Shown piece after piece: positions 1 to 12,174 of a DNA stretch of 64,000 nucleotides (within the stretch, counting starts at the first letter, position 1; each line of letters opens with the position of its first letter). The DNA lies in contig JAIWND010000015.1 in assembly GCA_025330725.1 (NCBI GenBank), positions 496,001 through 560,000 on the forward strand, given 5' to 3'. The translations under genes and the position numbers were made by a program. This DNA comes from Chlamydoabsidia padenii. Lineage: Eukaryota > Mucoromycota > Mucoromycetes > Mucorales > Cunninghamellaceae. The notes under the pieces were generated by a model, which was not told where the DNA came from, did no database searches, and was given only the letters and a program-made list of their open reading frames with translations.

Positions 1-511
1 TTAATTGAAAACAGATCTTTCTTTGCATGACCTTTGTGTTTCCCCCCGTATATAATCAATCCATGTTGTGGGTGTGATATGGCACTATGCCCGTACCTGG
101 GTAAGGTTCTTTGACTGTTTCGTAACTTTTGCTGGGACCATGGGTATCGAGAAATTGGTTTAGTTTTAGAGCGTTTCGAGGTCCATTTCTGAAGCAATGT
201 TGACATGCTGGGTGGATCGGTCAGGTATGATATAGGGTATGAATAAAAGTTATTGGAAGGGAAAAGGAAAAAATAAAATAGAAGATTCAACAGTTAAAAA
301 AAAGAAAGTTTGTAGTGCTTTGTGTTACACGTACCAATTTCATTAAAGAAAGGTGCAAAGGCAGTTTCCATACACGGAAGATCCAGGATATCGGCGTTTG
401 AAAATCTACGAATTATGCAAGCTATCAGATTATTCATTATATCATAATGCTTGTTCTTAAACAAACTTTGATATTTTTTTTTTCATTCTCTCTTCTTTTC
501 TTTTCTTTATA
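1..511. other. Left-edge intergenic region and promoter of the DUF1206 gene
   Basis: I see no gene here. A CGG-type element (TCGGCGTTTGAAAA, 391-404) lies about 110 bp before the first start codon. A T-tract (474-483) lies 29 bp before it. Both recur upstream of other genes in the window. Confidence 0.5.
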
Positions 512-2256
512 ATGTTTTCCGATATCTTGACTACTTTAAAGTCATTATTACCTACAAAGAAAAGCCCCACAGCGCCATACTCATCTTCATCACCACCAAA
601 ACCACCACCAAAACCCATCACAACAGTTATTGATACTCGGTGGGAACGATTCAAACATCCATCAGGAGTTCATCCTCGACATGCGATTATAGTATGCTAT
701 TTGGGTCGAATTGGTTTTGTTGCAAAAGGTATCGTGTATGCAGTGATGGGAGGTCTATGTATTTCCACTGCTCAACATATGGGAGCCGACCTAGACGGAG
801 TTGAATCCCCGCTGGTAATATTCACGCGCCGACGAACTAGTAAAATAGACTTCACCCATCATATTAAACCAGTTGTATTTTTTTTTTTCTTCAGGGCGCC
901 TTTATATTCCTTGGTCTATCCGAGATTGGGACACCCCTCTTGGTCATCATGTTTATAGGCCTCTTGTCTTATTCTTCATGGAGATTGTAAGTTGGTTGAT
1001 TGAAATGATGACCATGCAGTGATGAAGACTGTATGTCGGGATTGGAATTTAGATAAGGCTAACTGTTATCAAAGTTGGGAAGGAGGATTGGGCCAAGGAT
1101 CCGATGCCACACGATCAGCACCTAGTAACTTTTTCAGATATCGACTCTCTCCTTGTGTTTCTGGTGCAGTCTACGTTGCGTATCTTTCATACATTGGTGA
1201 AGTCTTATCTGATCCTAAAGAGCAACGATCCCAAGCTGCGAGCAGTTCTTCTAATTGTTTCCCCGCATGTTGGGCAACAGGGGCTCTTTGGCAACGTGCA
1301 GTCATAGGTATTGCAGGGTTGGCTTTTATCATTGCTTTCATCACACAAATTCAAAATGGTTTCTCGAATCGATGGCACCGTGATCTGATGATCCATCATT
1401 GTACCAGTGTTGAAAAATATGTCATTCTCCTTTTGGGTCATCTTGGATTTTTAAGTAGAGCTGGGGTACGGGGTTTAAAAAAGAAGATTGAAAAAAAAGA
1501 CATTTTGCTAAAATCCTGTTTTTTCTTTCTTCTTCCTTCCTCCTTTTTTTTTAAAAAAAAAAACTTCATTCACCAATGTAGGTATTCATGTTTGTTGCGG
1601 TATTTATGTTCCGTACTTTGGTGAATAAAACTACAACTCAACAAAAGGATACTTTCTCGGATGCTATTAATCAAATTATTGGGGTCCATGGCGGCCAGGT
1701 GGGTTTGTGGTTTCTTGGTATCGGTCTTATCTTGTTTGGTATCTTTGCTGCAGCCAACGCTTATTACAAATACTATCCAACTCCACCTCCCAGTCGATAT
1801 ACCTTCCCTTCGAAACAACAAATCCGATCTCAACAACAGCAGAATCCACAAAACAACGATGGTAATCACAACAGCAATAGCAACAACAACAGCGACGAAG
1901 ACGCTATAGCATCTCTCAAGTTAAAGGAGGAGGCACCCAAACTGGTAACATCTATAACTTGTCCAACTTTATCAATATTCGACGATGGGAACACTATTGA
2001 AGACACGGATCACCAACATACCACATCCCCAAGACCTAACCAATCTACAACAGGTATGGTCAACGGATCTACACCACTTGAACCAACTAGTTCTATAGAC
2101 AATGGTAATCAAGGCAGTATCAACAACAATACTAATAATAACTACAGCATGGACAGTTTTGATACAAATGACAATGCCCCTCCGTCTCCTTTTGAAGAAA
2201 CACGACGATTTCGATGGCAACAAAAGCGACTCCAACAAACAAACAACATCGCCTAG
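512..2256 (+). CDS. DUF1206-type multi-pass membrane protein
   Basis: Four exons give an uninterrupted 486-residue protein: 512-814, 895-986, 1075-1465 and 1582-2256. Three similar hydrophobic blocks are visible. The first starts with C-Y-L-G-R-I-G-F-V-A-K-G-I-V-Y near residue 67. The second is the G-A-L-W-Q-R-A-V-I-G segment. The third is G-F-L-S-R-A-G followed by V-F-M-F-V-A-V. The glycine-rich 'GR-G-AKG-VY' pattern in repeated two-helix units is typical of the DUF1206 family, whose biochemical role is unknown. The C-terminal ~150 residues are Asn/Gln/Ser-rich, probably disordered and cytosolic. The exon 2/3 join was chosen because it restores W-R-F-W-E-G-G-L-G-Q-G; another AG at 1019 leads to a stop. 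Family assignment is from memory of the repeat pattern. Confidence 0.7.
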
Positions 2257-3255
2257 AACTATCTTATATGCACCTCCTCTTTATCACATTCTCTTTTACC
2301 TTTTTAATATCTTTGTAATTGTATGTATATTGTCTATTGACTTTGGTTTAAATGTAACCGCAGTTAATTATCACCCTTTGCGCTATCCCATCCATCTTTT
2401 ATATCCCTTATTATTTTTCAATGTAGATAGTTTTAACTTGCTCCAATTGACACAATATAAAAATAAAACACTAATTAAACACTTGCTCATATTACTGTAT
2501 TGATGATGTTGAAACTGCTTATTAAAGGGGAATGGGGATCTTCGGCACACGAATGGGGCTCGATGTTGCACAAAATGGGGTTGAAAACAAAACATAGTAT
2601 GTAGCTATTAACAAATTTACTTCTTTTGCTGGGAATTGCTAGGTTCACGGAATCTTGGTGTTCTTCGTCGCAAAGGACAGGTAAAAGTCATCGCAAGTCT
2701 GTACTGACCGACACAAGGGTCTTGGAACTTGGCTTTTGTGGTGATTTATGTTGGAAATATACCATAGTATCCACATTGCCACTTTAATCATTAGCATCCG
2801 TTAACAATTGAGCGAGTGGTGCTCTTCCAAAATTCCGTGCGCTTAGCAATCTCCCTTTTGCTATAGTGGAATACCCTTAAAATGTAACTGTTACTGAACC
2901 AAGCGAAAAGTATACCTCAGTGTACAAGAGAAAAAAAAACTTGGCTGCTTCCGTTTGACCTCTTGTTTGTTTGTACTTTGTTTTCATCAACATTTGACCA
3001 TACATTAAAAATGAAATACTTGAACTACCATTTCTCGGCTTTCAATCTTTTTCTTTTGAAACTTTTTTCTTTCATTTCACTTTATTCATGCAAGACATAC
3101 GTCGGAGTCGGCGTTTGACATTCAAGAAAAATTGGTTATACATGGGGGTGGTATGTAATCCTGTCTTATCGTTAAAAGTAATAGATTATAAAAGTACTCG
3201 ATTAAATAAATAGAATAGTAGGAGGGATTAATGTAAGGGAGCGGGATTTGTCGAG
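2257..3255. other. Intergenic region between convergent genes
   Basis: No gene is recognised between the ends of the DUF1206 gene and the Kre9-like gene. It carries AT-rich 3' flank sequence and one CGG-type motif (TCGGCGTTTGAC, 3108-3119) that is not close to any start codon I can see. Confidence 0.4.
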
Positions 3256-4004
3256 TTAGAAAAGTTGATAAGCAATAATGACAGCGCTTGACACAGCCAT
3301 CATGCATCTTGCGCCAATAGAAGACAATTGGGTGCCTGATGAAGATCCAGTAGGCGACGATCCGGCACTAGGGGCCTTTGCATTAGATGCAGAAGCTGCA
3401 GGAGGAGCGACATGACTAGAAGGTACACTTGCACTGGTGGGTGCAGGGGCAGCAACAGCGACCGAGTTACTGGGTGCAGCCGCAACAGGTGGCATAGCAG
3501 AGCTGGGTACAGTAGCATTGGGTGCAGTACCGCCTGCAGAACCGCCTACACCTCCTTCAATAGTAAAAGGACCTGCAAATGCAAGATCTGGAGAAGTTCC
3601 TAACTCAAAAGCATCTTTTTTTTTTTTTTTTTGGGAAGGAAAAAAAGTAGAGAGACATACAGTTAGCAAAAATTCAATCACCGATCATGCATTTTTTTTT
3701 TTTTTTTTTTTTTTTTTTGGTACTTACAATCTCCGTTTTCGATTTCATAAGGAATCTTCCATATGTACTTTCCACCGGCAGTATCGACATTTGTAGCAAT
3801 GGTGCTCACAGGTTGCAAAGCATTGGAAGGACCTTTAGCCAGGACGATTTGAGAAATGGTAGGTACATGTGGATTTACCCATGAGATGACAGCATCGGTT
3901 CCCGCTTTGAGTTTAGTACCCGATAAAGGTGAGGTAATAGAAACGATGGCTTGTCCTGAGACAACAGCCATCAAAGCAGGATAAATCAGTAATGTGAATT
4001 TCAT
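3256..4004 (-). CDS. Kre9/Knh1-like Ser-Thr-rich GPI-anchored cell-wall protein
   Basis: Two exons on the minus strand, 4004-3728 and 3614-3256, encode 211 residues. An N-terminal signal peptide (M-K-F-T-L-L-I-Y-P-A-L-M-A-V-V-S-G-Q-A) is followed by a ~90-residue domain with I-T-S-P-L-S-G-T, W-V-N-P and N-G-D-Y-A-F-E-L. This is the pattern of the fungal Kre9/Knh1 N-terminal domain (Ser-Thr-rich GPI-anchored family). A ~95-residue Ala/Pro/Ser/Thr-rich linker follows, ending in a hydrophobic tail expected for GPI attachment. The intron holds two long T/A tracts (3616-3632 and 3692-3718). The splice restores Y-A-F-E-L across the join, which supports it. The likely role is at the cell surface, in beta-glucan or wall assembly; no enzyme motif is present. 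Confidence 0.75.
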
Positions 4005-4559
4005 GTTAAATAGTATTATTGTTATTGAAAAATAAATAAAAGCGCAAAGAGAAAGAATACACTGGGAGGGTTATATAAGTTTTTCAATCTTAGGGAGCAG
4101 GTTCACCTGTCGGGAATCAGGATTCGAGAATACAGGGGTAAAGCGGGGACTGAATTGTTCTCTTTTTTTTCTTGAAAAGTCTCCTACCCAACCTGTTAGT
4201 ATTGGTAAACTCCTTCTTGTGAAACCCCCTTTCCCTATTTTTCTCCATTAACATATCAATTATACCTCAAGAATCTCCTTAACTTATGATCTGAAAATCA
4301 AGCATCCTCTCCTTTATGTTATTTCCTTCTTATCAGGATGACAAACGAGACGACCAGAGGCATTGTTTAAATGATGTAAACGATGTCAGATATAGAAACG
4401 TGAGTGGTTAACACTGTAATAAGGGGTCGATTATCATTTACTGTACTCCTTCCTTTCACCTCCAGAAAAGGAGTTACCGCCTTTCTTTTTTCAACTGTCT
4501 CCCATCTAATCAAGCGAGTTCAACTTTATGACTTTTTAAATGATGTGCAGTAAAAGGCA
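4005..4559. other. Intergenic region upstream of the Kre9-like gene
   Basis: No gene was found. The stretch holds the promoter of the minus-strand wall protein. I see no distinct element beyond AT-rich tracts. Confidence 0.35.
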
Positions 4560-5378
4560 ACAAAAAGTTTGTTTAGAGATTATAAGCATTCATGTGCCGA
4601 CATTATTGATGATGATCTACTCTCAATCAAAAAGATATTGTCAAGGTCCATGCATGAATTTCATAATTCAAATCCCGATAGCAACCTCCAAAGAAATGAA
4701 CTCGAATCTATGTGCATAATTGCCCTTGTTGTTTCGAACTACCTTATTGATATTAACGTGGTTTATGCATAGTCATATATGAGTTATTTGGTAGCTTAAT
4801 TTTTTGTATTTCTTTCACATCATTCATTCATAGGTACTCTCCCAAACATGTTCGCAAAAAAGGGGAAAATTGAAATCCCGACAATGGCTTTTTTTATGTA
4901 CCATTCTCTCTCTCCCTTCAAACTATGAAGTGATGTTTCTGACTTGACCCCGACTGTAGTGACACTTGATACATGTGTATATATACATAACCAATAAACA
5001 TATAATCGTTTAAAGCCATGTAATCAATCTTCCATTTCATCCGAGATTACCAAGTATGGATTAGTGTTTGAAAGGTGCAGGAAGCTACCTGGTCTTTGAA
5101 AGCGCTTTTCGGACCCCGATTCACATATTGGGAAATGTACTTGATCTTCATAATTGACAATTTGTAGGTTCGAAAAGCTCCAATTAAAAAACAAATTGAG
5201 CATTCTTGGCATTGCTGTAATTGATGCCCTTTTACATCCAGGTCAACTGGACGAAACAGAACAAATAAATCTCGACTATGGCTTATTTGCTATGACACTT
5301 TACATCATTCAAAGGCTTTTTGGTATGACACTTCAGAAGAACGGGCTGTGGAACGCTGAGCAAGTCGATTCCCACTGA
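4560..5378 (+). pseudogene. Possible decayed coding stretch of unknown origin
   Basis: Two open segments in the same frame, about 4569-4772 and 5154-5378, have a fairly natural amino-acid composition. The first contains D-I-I-D-D-D-L-L-S-I-K-K-I-L-S. The second contains A-L-L-H-P-G-Q-L-D-E-T-E-Q-I-N-L-D-Y-G. About 380 bases of sequence without an open frame separates them. Neither starts convincingly and no clean splice pair joins them. I do not recognise the family. It may be a relic of a repetitive fungal gene, or chance. A motif copy, TTGAAATCCCGAC, lies at 4870-4882. Confidence 0.25.
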
Positions 5379-5518
5379 GCGGCATTTGAATTGTTTCTAT
5401 TTTTAACGAGCTCCCTCTTTTTCCTTTTTTTTTTTTTTACTTCTTCTTCACTTTTAATCTTATTTACCCTTTAAAAAATATCACCACTCGTTATTACCAT
5501 CTTTAATCCAATACCAAT

Positions 5519-6193
5519 ATGGCAAACAATACCTTGAAACTTCGCATGGGGGTTGTAGCAGCAAGGGGTTTGGCAGCAGCGTAAGTCAGTCTTACCTTTA
5601 AAGAGTATTGACATTAATCTTTACAAATCTGATTACTTACATATTCTTTTGACGTTATATTCTATAGTGATAAATCCGGCTTCTCTGATCCATATGCTGT
5701 CATTCGCATCAACAGTAAAAAGTACACTACAAAGGTCATCAAGCAAACTTTGGATCCTGAATGGAATTTTGAATTTGACATTAATATGCACCCTGGGCGA
5801 CTACCGGTACTTATCAATATTACGGTCTGGGATAAGGATACTTTTGGTCGTGATTTCCTTGGTGAAGTAACGGTGCCTTTCAAGAATGTATTTGACCGAA
5901 ATGCTGGTGGCTCTGCTGATGGTGTGGCTAGACATTATGGGGACCCTGAAAATCAAACTGCATGGTATACCTTGAACAAGCGCACCGAAAAAAGTAATGT
6001 ATCTGGTGAAGTATGTCTTCGATTTGGCTTCATGGAAAACGTAATACGACCCTATGAAGAGTAAGTATCTATAAAAGAGGGACACTGATTTGAAGGATTA
6101 TATTAACTAAACTCTCTCTCTCTCTCTCTCTCTTACTTTTATTGTTATCTTACACATAGATATATGAAGGCTTGGGAAGAATTGATTATATAA
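5519..6193 (+). CDS. Stand-alone C2 domain protein
   Basis: Three exons (5519-5580, 5668-6060, 6160-6193) encode 162 residues. Almost the whole protein is one C2 domain. It opens with L-K-L-R-M-G-V-V-A-A-R-G-L. The first calcium-binding loop is D-K-S-G-F-S-D-P-Y-A. Strands K-Y-T-T-K-V-I-K-Q-T-L-D-P-E-W-N-F-E-F follow, then the second loop V-W-D-K-D-T-F-G-R-D-F-L-G. The loop aspartates expected to bind Ca2+ are present, so Ca2+-dependent phospholipid binding at membranes is likely. The sequence resembles C2 domains of fungal phosphatidylserine decarboxylase 2, but no decarboxylase part follows. Exon 2 ends in a GAA-GA/gtaag donor, and the intron before exon 3 carries a (CT)n run (6113-6132). 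Confidence 0.8.
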
Positions 6194-6462
6194 TGGCAAC
6201 TATAATAACACCAACTACATACTCTAGATAGCATCACCCCCACCATATTAGACTTTTATTTTATAATATCACCATCTCTCTCCCCTCATGTACTTGTCAA
6301 TGCAAAGCCCTTATCTTACTCAATAAAGCTGTTTTTTAACCAATATGGATAATTGTGTAGCCACATCACCATATATATCGAACAAAGGAAAAAAAAGGGG
6401 GGGGCAAGCATTTATATAGCTCTCATGTCTGTCCACTTGTTTATCGATCAAAATTCGTTATA

Positions 6463-7356
6463 ATGTTATCTGAATACATCACAATTACATTCGTTGACAC
6501 CTACCAATCCTCTTTACCATTGTTGACATATGTTTACTCACCTTGCTCTAGTACTAATAATCTACATAAACCTTTGATCCTATTACTACACGGTGCAGGA
6601 GGAGATCATCATCAATTTGACGACGTTTTTCCAACCCTCATCAAAAATGGTTACTACGTAATGGTATGTGATTTACGCTATCATGGTCAGTCTCAACCAA
6701 AAGACCGTCAGACTGAACCAGAGTTTGATGTCAGTACCATTTTTAATGATCTCGATCGGGCACTAGCGTGGTTTAAAAAAACCCATCATGCATTATTCCA
6801 TCAATCGATAGTATTAGGGGGTATTTCAATGGGTGGTATGATTGCTCAAGCCTACGCTCATCATTTACTATCTACCCATAATGGCCAATTTAAGATTCAT
6901 GCATTATTGGGTATCGGATGTGCGCATATTCAAATCCCGACCCCATCGATCCCCTGGTTGGCGTTATATAAGACATCAACCTACAATGATACACAAGCCA
7001 TGATCCCAGTTGCTAGGCAAAGTATTATTGATTCCGCTTATAGTCATTTAGGTAAATCAAGATCAGCGAGCTCATTATGTCTTGTTGATGACGCTATACT
7101 GTTTTATTGCTTCCGAGCATGCGCCAATGTTCCGCCTACACCTGATCATAGCCTGTTCACCATTCCCCAACTGTTGATCCGAGGTGAGTTTGATCAACAT
7201 ACAGAAGCAGTCATGCAAGCATGGTATATCAATAGTATCGAGGCAGATCAAGCAAAAACTACATACAAAGTGATCCCCAATGCTGGTCATCTTGTTACTG
7301 TAGATAAAGGACACCTAATTGCTGACCATATCCTACAATTCCTTTCAACACAATAA
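6463..7356 (+). CDS. Alpha/beta hydrolase fold protein
   Basis: A single-exon gene encoding 297 residues. The oxyanion region is L-I-L-L-L-H-G-A-G-G. The nucleophile elbow is G-G-I-S-M-G-G with the serine near residue 122. The acid is probably the Asp of R-G-E-F-D-Q-H, and the histidine is in N-A-G-H-L-V close to the C-terminus. The triad is therefore complete and in the usual order. No signal peptide or membrane segment is seen, so the enzyme is probably cytosolic. The substrate (ester, lactone, epoxide or other) cannot be told from sequence. It is one of the few intronless genes in the window. Convergent with the TMEM42-like gene. Confidence 0.8.
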   Translation: MLSEYITITFVDTYQSSLPLLTYVYSPCSSTNNLHKPLILLLHGAGGDHHQFDDVFPTLIKNGYYVMVCDLRYHGQSQPKDRQTEPEFDVSTIFNDLDRALAWFKKTHHALFHQSIVLGGISMGGMIAQAYAHHLLSTHNGQFKIHALLGIGCAHIQIPTPSIPWLALYKTSTYNDTQAMIPVARQSIIDSAYSHLGKSRSASSLCLVDDAILFYCFRACANVPPTPDHSLFTIPQLLIRGEFDQHTEAVMQAWYINSIEADQAKTTYKVIPNAGHLVTVDKGHLIADHILQFLSTQ

Positions 7357-7480
7357 ACTTTTTTCTATACAAAAAAAGCACCCATCTTTATTATAAAAAA
7401 TAAAAGCATAGCCTATATTTACACCAAGCACCCTATCCACTATTGTAAAGTATGTTCTATTCTAACCAGAGTTTTCCATA

Positions 7481-8098
7481 TCAATCCTTTTTCATGTTTT
7501 CCAGCCGTTTTTGTGATTGTGACACCATGATCGTACCTGCCAACATAAAGCTTGCACCGATCCACCAGCGTAAGGCAAGAGGTTCTTGGAAGACAACAAG
7601 ACCCAGAATCGCCTAGTGTGTAATAAAAAAAAAGGAGAGGGAGAGGAAGAGAGAAGCTCATTAGCTTTGACTAGTCAAGCCATATCCACACAGTATACTA
7701 TACTTACCGAGGTGGCCAGATTCATTGCCCCATTCACAATAGTGACCTGAATTGAAGAAGGAGCATCATGGAGTGCTTTGGTGAAGAGGGTCCACATGAG
7801 GGAATTACAACCAAAGATAAGTAAAAAGCATATACCACGAATAGCTAACAGAATTACCTATCAAAAACATAAAATAAAAGTAAAAGTAGTTGTAAGTATT
7901 AGTATAGGGAAGTTTTACACGCCATTATTCACTTACGTTTGTGTCTATTGATTGTAAATGTTCATATTTGGAATATTGTGTTGATAGAGTATCCACCAGA
8001 ATGGAGGTCCTTTCATCGGTGAACAGTTTGGCGAATACCGAGGATAGTGCTGCAAAAAACCCAGACAAGACTGCGAATGGTATAAAAGAAGAAGGCAT
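7481..8098 (-). CDS. TMEM42/EamA-like small membrane transporter-fold protein
   Basis: Three exons on the minus strand (8098-7937, 7857-7708, 7612-7481) encode 147 residues. The start M-P-S-S-F-I-P-F-A-V-L-S-G-F-F-A-A-L-S-S-V-F-A-K-L is a first transmembrane segment. Exon 2 gives I-R-G-I-C-F-L-L-I-F-G-C-N-S-L-M-W. The last exon gives I-L-G-L-V-V-F-Q-E-P-L-A-L-R-W-W-I-G-A-S. The V-F-x-E-P-L...W-x-G pattern is the half-unit of EamA/DMT transporters, and the four-helix length fits TMEM42. All joins are in phase 0, which supports the model. The transported substrate is unknown. Confidence 0.75.
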
Positions 8099-8293
8099 TG
8101 GTAAGATTAAAATAAGTCAAAGAGAGTGCGACAAAAAAAAAGAAGAAGAGCGATTTGAAAAATCTATTGGAGCGGAATTTGAATAATCCAAATCCTAAAC
8201 TTTATAGCTGAATCTTTTTTTTTTTTTTTTCGTTCCTCCCTTTCTTTCTCTTCCACATTTTTTACACGTCATTATCACTAAGTCTCCAATATA

Positions 8294-11200
8294 ATGAAAT
8301 TGTCGAGCCCAAGAGCGACTCTAAGCTTGACAATCTTCCTGGTGTGGGTGGCGCTGGTCTCTGCTATGAAAAAGGAGGACTTTAAAACCTGCTCTCAATC
8401 TGGTTTCTGCCAACGCAACCGGGCCTTTGCTGATGAAGTAATCTCCCTGGGAAATGAATTCAGCTCACCTTATGCTGTTCTTCAAGACTCTATTCAATTC
8501 AACGACAACAACAAGGACAGTCATATTAAGGCCGATATTGAAAACACGGATACCAAGGTCATCTTCACTCTGGACGTCACTGTCTTGGAAGACAGTACAG
8601 CACGTGTCCGAATCAATGAAAAGTCACCACTTCGACCTCGATACGAAGACCATGCACAATATACCTTACAACAAGATACTACACTGGTGGCTCCTCGAAA
8701 AATGGACAAGAATACCAAGACTGGAACTGTTACTGTGACTTTGGACGACACTCGCAAATTGGTTATTACTTCACAGCCTTTCAAGATGGAATTCTTGGTG
8801 AACGATGCTCCCATCATTACTCTAAACGACCGCGGTTTCTTCAACTTTGAACACTTACGCACCAAGGACACTCATAAACCAAAAATGATCAGGCAAACCA
8901 ACTCGGAAGGCGTCGTGGAAGAACAAAAGGCTGAAATTGAAAACACCATGTGGGAAGAAACCTTCAAGACTTGGACAGATCCTAAACCTAATGGCCCTGA
9001 ATCAATTGGTTTGGATATCTCATTTAATGGCTTCTCTCATGTTTATGGTATTCCCGTAAGTACTAATGACTGTCTCCATGGAATTGGATGTCTAATATAT
9101 TGGTTGTTTCTCTCCCACCCCCAATAGGAACATGCATCAAGTCTATCTCTCAAGGAAACAAGAGGTGGTGATAACGCGTATACCGATCCTTACCGTCTTT
9201 ACAATACCGATGTATTTGAATATGCTTTAGACAGTCCTACCTCTCTCTATGGTGCCGTTCCTTTTATGGTTGCTCATCGTAAAGATATCTCGGCTGGTAT
9301 CTTCTGGATGAATCCTTCTGAAACTTGGGTGGATATTACGAAAGATAAATCGGATCAAAAGGTAAAATTGTAAAAAAAGAAAAAAGAAAAAAAGAAAAGA
9401 GCAAATAGTAGAGTACTAACTTTTTTATACTTACATAGAATGGCATCCACAAGATCTTGGATTTTGGAAAGAAGGGTGGAGATAATGATGGTACGACTAC
9501 TCAAACTCATTGGATTTCTGAAGCTGGTGTACTTGATCTCTTTGTATTCTTTGGTCCCACTGCCAAGGATGTTCTTCGACAATATACTCGATTGACTGGT
9601 GCTCCTGCTATGCCTCAAATGTTTGCTATTGGATATCATCAATGCCGTTGGAACTATATCAATGAAAAGGATGTCTTGGAAGTTGATAGCAAATTTGACG
9701 AACATGACTTCCCTTATGATGTTATTTGGTTGGATATCGAATACACTGATGACAAGAAATACTTTACTTGGGACCAGGCCAAGTTCCCTAACCCTATTGG
9801 CATGGAAGAAAAACTTGATCACAAAGGCAGACAGGTAGGCTGATAAACGAAAAAAAAAAAAAAAAAAATGAAACTTTATTAACTTTTATATATCCTCTCA
9901 AGTTGGTTGTTATTGTAGATCCCCATATTAAGCGTGCTCACAATTACCGAACATGCGACGAAGCCATCAAGGACAAACACTTTGTAAAACAACCCTCAGG
10001 CGACGATTATGAAGCTTGGTGTTGGCCTGGTCAATCATCTTGGGTCGACTTCTTCAACCCCAATGCTCGTGAATGGTGGCAAAAGCAATTCTCCTTTGAC
10101 AAATTTACCGGTACTAGGGAAAACGTTCATCTTTGGAACGACATGAATGAACCTTCCATCTTCAATGGTCCTGAAATCACAATGCAAAAGGAAATGATTC
10201 ATCACGGCAACTGGGAACATCGGGTCCTACATAATCTGTATAGCTTGTTATCGGTAAGTGGGATCGATCCTCATATAAATCAGCTCCAGTCTTTATTAAC
10301 TCTCTTTTTTATTATAGCATAAAGCCAGTGCGGACGGTATGCGGGAACGAACAACTATCCAAAAACGACCTTTTGTATTGGCGCGGGGATTCTACTCTGG
10401 TGTACAACGATATGGACCTATTTGGACAGGTGACAACATGGCCAACTGGGAATCATTGCAATATTCGAATCCTATGGTGTTAACAAATGGTATGGGTGGT
10501 GTTCCTTTCTCTGGCTCTGATATTCCTGGTTTCTTCAACAATCCCAGCTCCGAATTACTTGTGCGATGGTATCAAAATGGTATCTTCCATCCCTTCTTCC
10601 GTGGTCATGCTCATATCGACACCAAACGCCGGGAACCTTACCTTGTTGATGAACCTTATCGTACCATCACCAGAGCTGCTATCCGACAACGTTATGCTCT
10701 TCTTCCTTATTGGTACACTCTCTTCTACGATTCTTATCAAAACGGTACTCCAATGGCCCGACCTATGTTTTTGGAATTCCCTCAAGATGAAAGCCTATTT
10801 GCTACTCAAGATCAATTCATGGTGGGTGAAGCTATCATGGTCAAACCTGTCACAACGGAAGGGGCTACTTCCATTGATGTTTACTTTGCTGGGGATCAGG
10901 TAATAACTAAACATACATTTACACCATTTGAATATACTCACTTTTTATTATTATGATAATACATGATTTTTTTTTTTTAGCCTTGGTATGATATGGAAAC
11001 TCATGAACGTACTCTGCATACTGGATTTAAAACTATGGATGCTCCGCTGGAGAAGATTCCTGCCTATTACCGTGGTGGATTTATTATTCCTCGCCGTGAA
11101 CGTGTCCGCCGTAGCTCATCTGCTATGAAATTGGATCCATTTACACTGGTGATTGCCCTTGACAGAAAGGTAATACTAATAATAATAATAAGAAGCTCAC

Positions 11201-11584
11201 ATGTCTAATTTTTTTTTTTTTTTCAAGTCTTCTGCTCAAGGTACAATCTACATTGATGATGGTGAAACTTACGATTTCCAACAAGGTAGCTACGCCCATA
11301 CCCAATTCAACTACAACCGTGGAACATTGAATTGCACTCCTTTACACCATGATGTCAACAGCCCAACTGCCACCGCCTTTACTGAATCGATGAAACAACT
11401 TCGTATCGAGCGTATTCATATCCTCGGCCCCAAAAAGAAGCCATCCCGGGTCCAGATGGTCAATAACAGTGCTACTCAATACCAAGACTTGGCTTTCGAC
11501 TATGATGATGTCAAGAACTCGCTAACTATTCGTGATCCTGCCGTTTCGGTAACTGAATGTGGATGGTCCATTGTGGTAGAATAG
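8294..11584 (+). CDS. Glucosidase II catalytic alpha subunit (GH31)
   Basis: Seven exons encode 956 residues: 8294-9055, 9128-9361, 9439-9834, 9903-10253, 10318-10899, 10981-11169 and 11228-11584. All joins are phase 0. A signal peptide precedes the K-T-C-S-Q-S-G-F-C-Q-R-N-R motif characteristic of ER glucosidase II alpha. The GH31 nucleophile lies in W-N-D-M-N-E-P-S-I-F (Asp near 544). The acid/base is in R-G-H-A-H-I-D-T-K-R-R-E-P (Asp near 682). The enzyme trims the two inner alpha-1,3-glucoses of N-glycans in the ER lumen, so it sets the calnexin cycle and glycoprotein quality control, working with a beta subunit not seen here. Length fits the family (about 920-960). Confidence 0.95.
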
Positions 11585-12174
11585 TCATAGAATAGCTTAT
11601 TAACTCTTATTGTTTGAAAGTATGCTAAATAAAAACTAAATGTGTTTACATCATACAAACAAAAACTAAGACTTTATTCATGGAAAAAATCAGATTGCCC
11701 TGATTCATCCATGGTTGCAAAATTTTGGACTAGGGAATCTAGGGCCAACTTGGGGTGACGGGGGAAAGTTAGGCGAAAGTTAGACTGGGGCAAGTTCACA
11801 AGGAATCTACGTCCAGCTCTCCCATCACGGCTTGACTCCTCCCTTAGTTGCCTGAGAATGCGAGGCAGGATTTGATATATTTAGATCGAAGCATTGTTGA
11901 ACGCTCGTATCTCCTGTTTTCTTTTCTGGGTGTTAATTTTAAGCATCTTGAGTGTATTTGCTTGTTAACAGATTAACTATGCTTTTGTAGTAGACGATAC
12001 TGTCCCAGTTTGAGGCAGTTTCTCCAGATGAGGACTTTTAATGATGAATGAAAAGACGGAGTGTGAACATTCCCAAAAATGCCGGACTTGAATGTTTATC
12101 AACCGCCTTTTGGATTTTTTTTTTTTCATTTTCTTCTTACTTTATTTTATCCTTTTTATCCACATCTTAATTTG
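11585..12174. other. Intergenic region with the VPS55 promoter
   Basis: No gene is recognised. A CGG-type element (GCCGGACTTGAAT, 12081-12093) and a T-tract (12115-12126) precede the VPS55 start, in the same order as at other genes here. Confidence 0.4.

Noticed and set aside
457..654. Minus-strand frame across the DUF1206 start
   Set aside because: It lies antisense to exon 1 and its promoter and is low-complexity.
1019..1074. Exon 3 of the DUF1206 gene starting at the AG at 1019
   Set aside because: Splicing there leads to an in-frame stop; the AG at 1074 restores the family-like W-E-G-G-L-G-Q-G.
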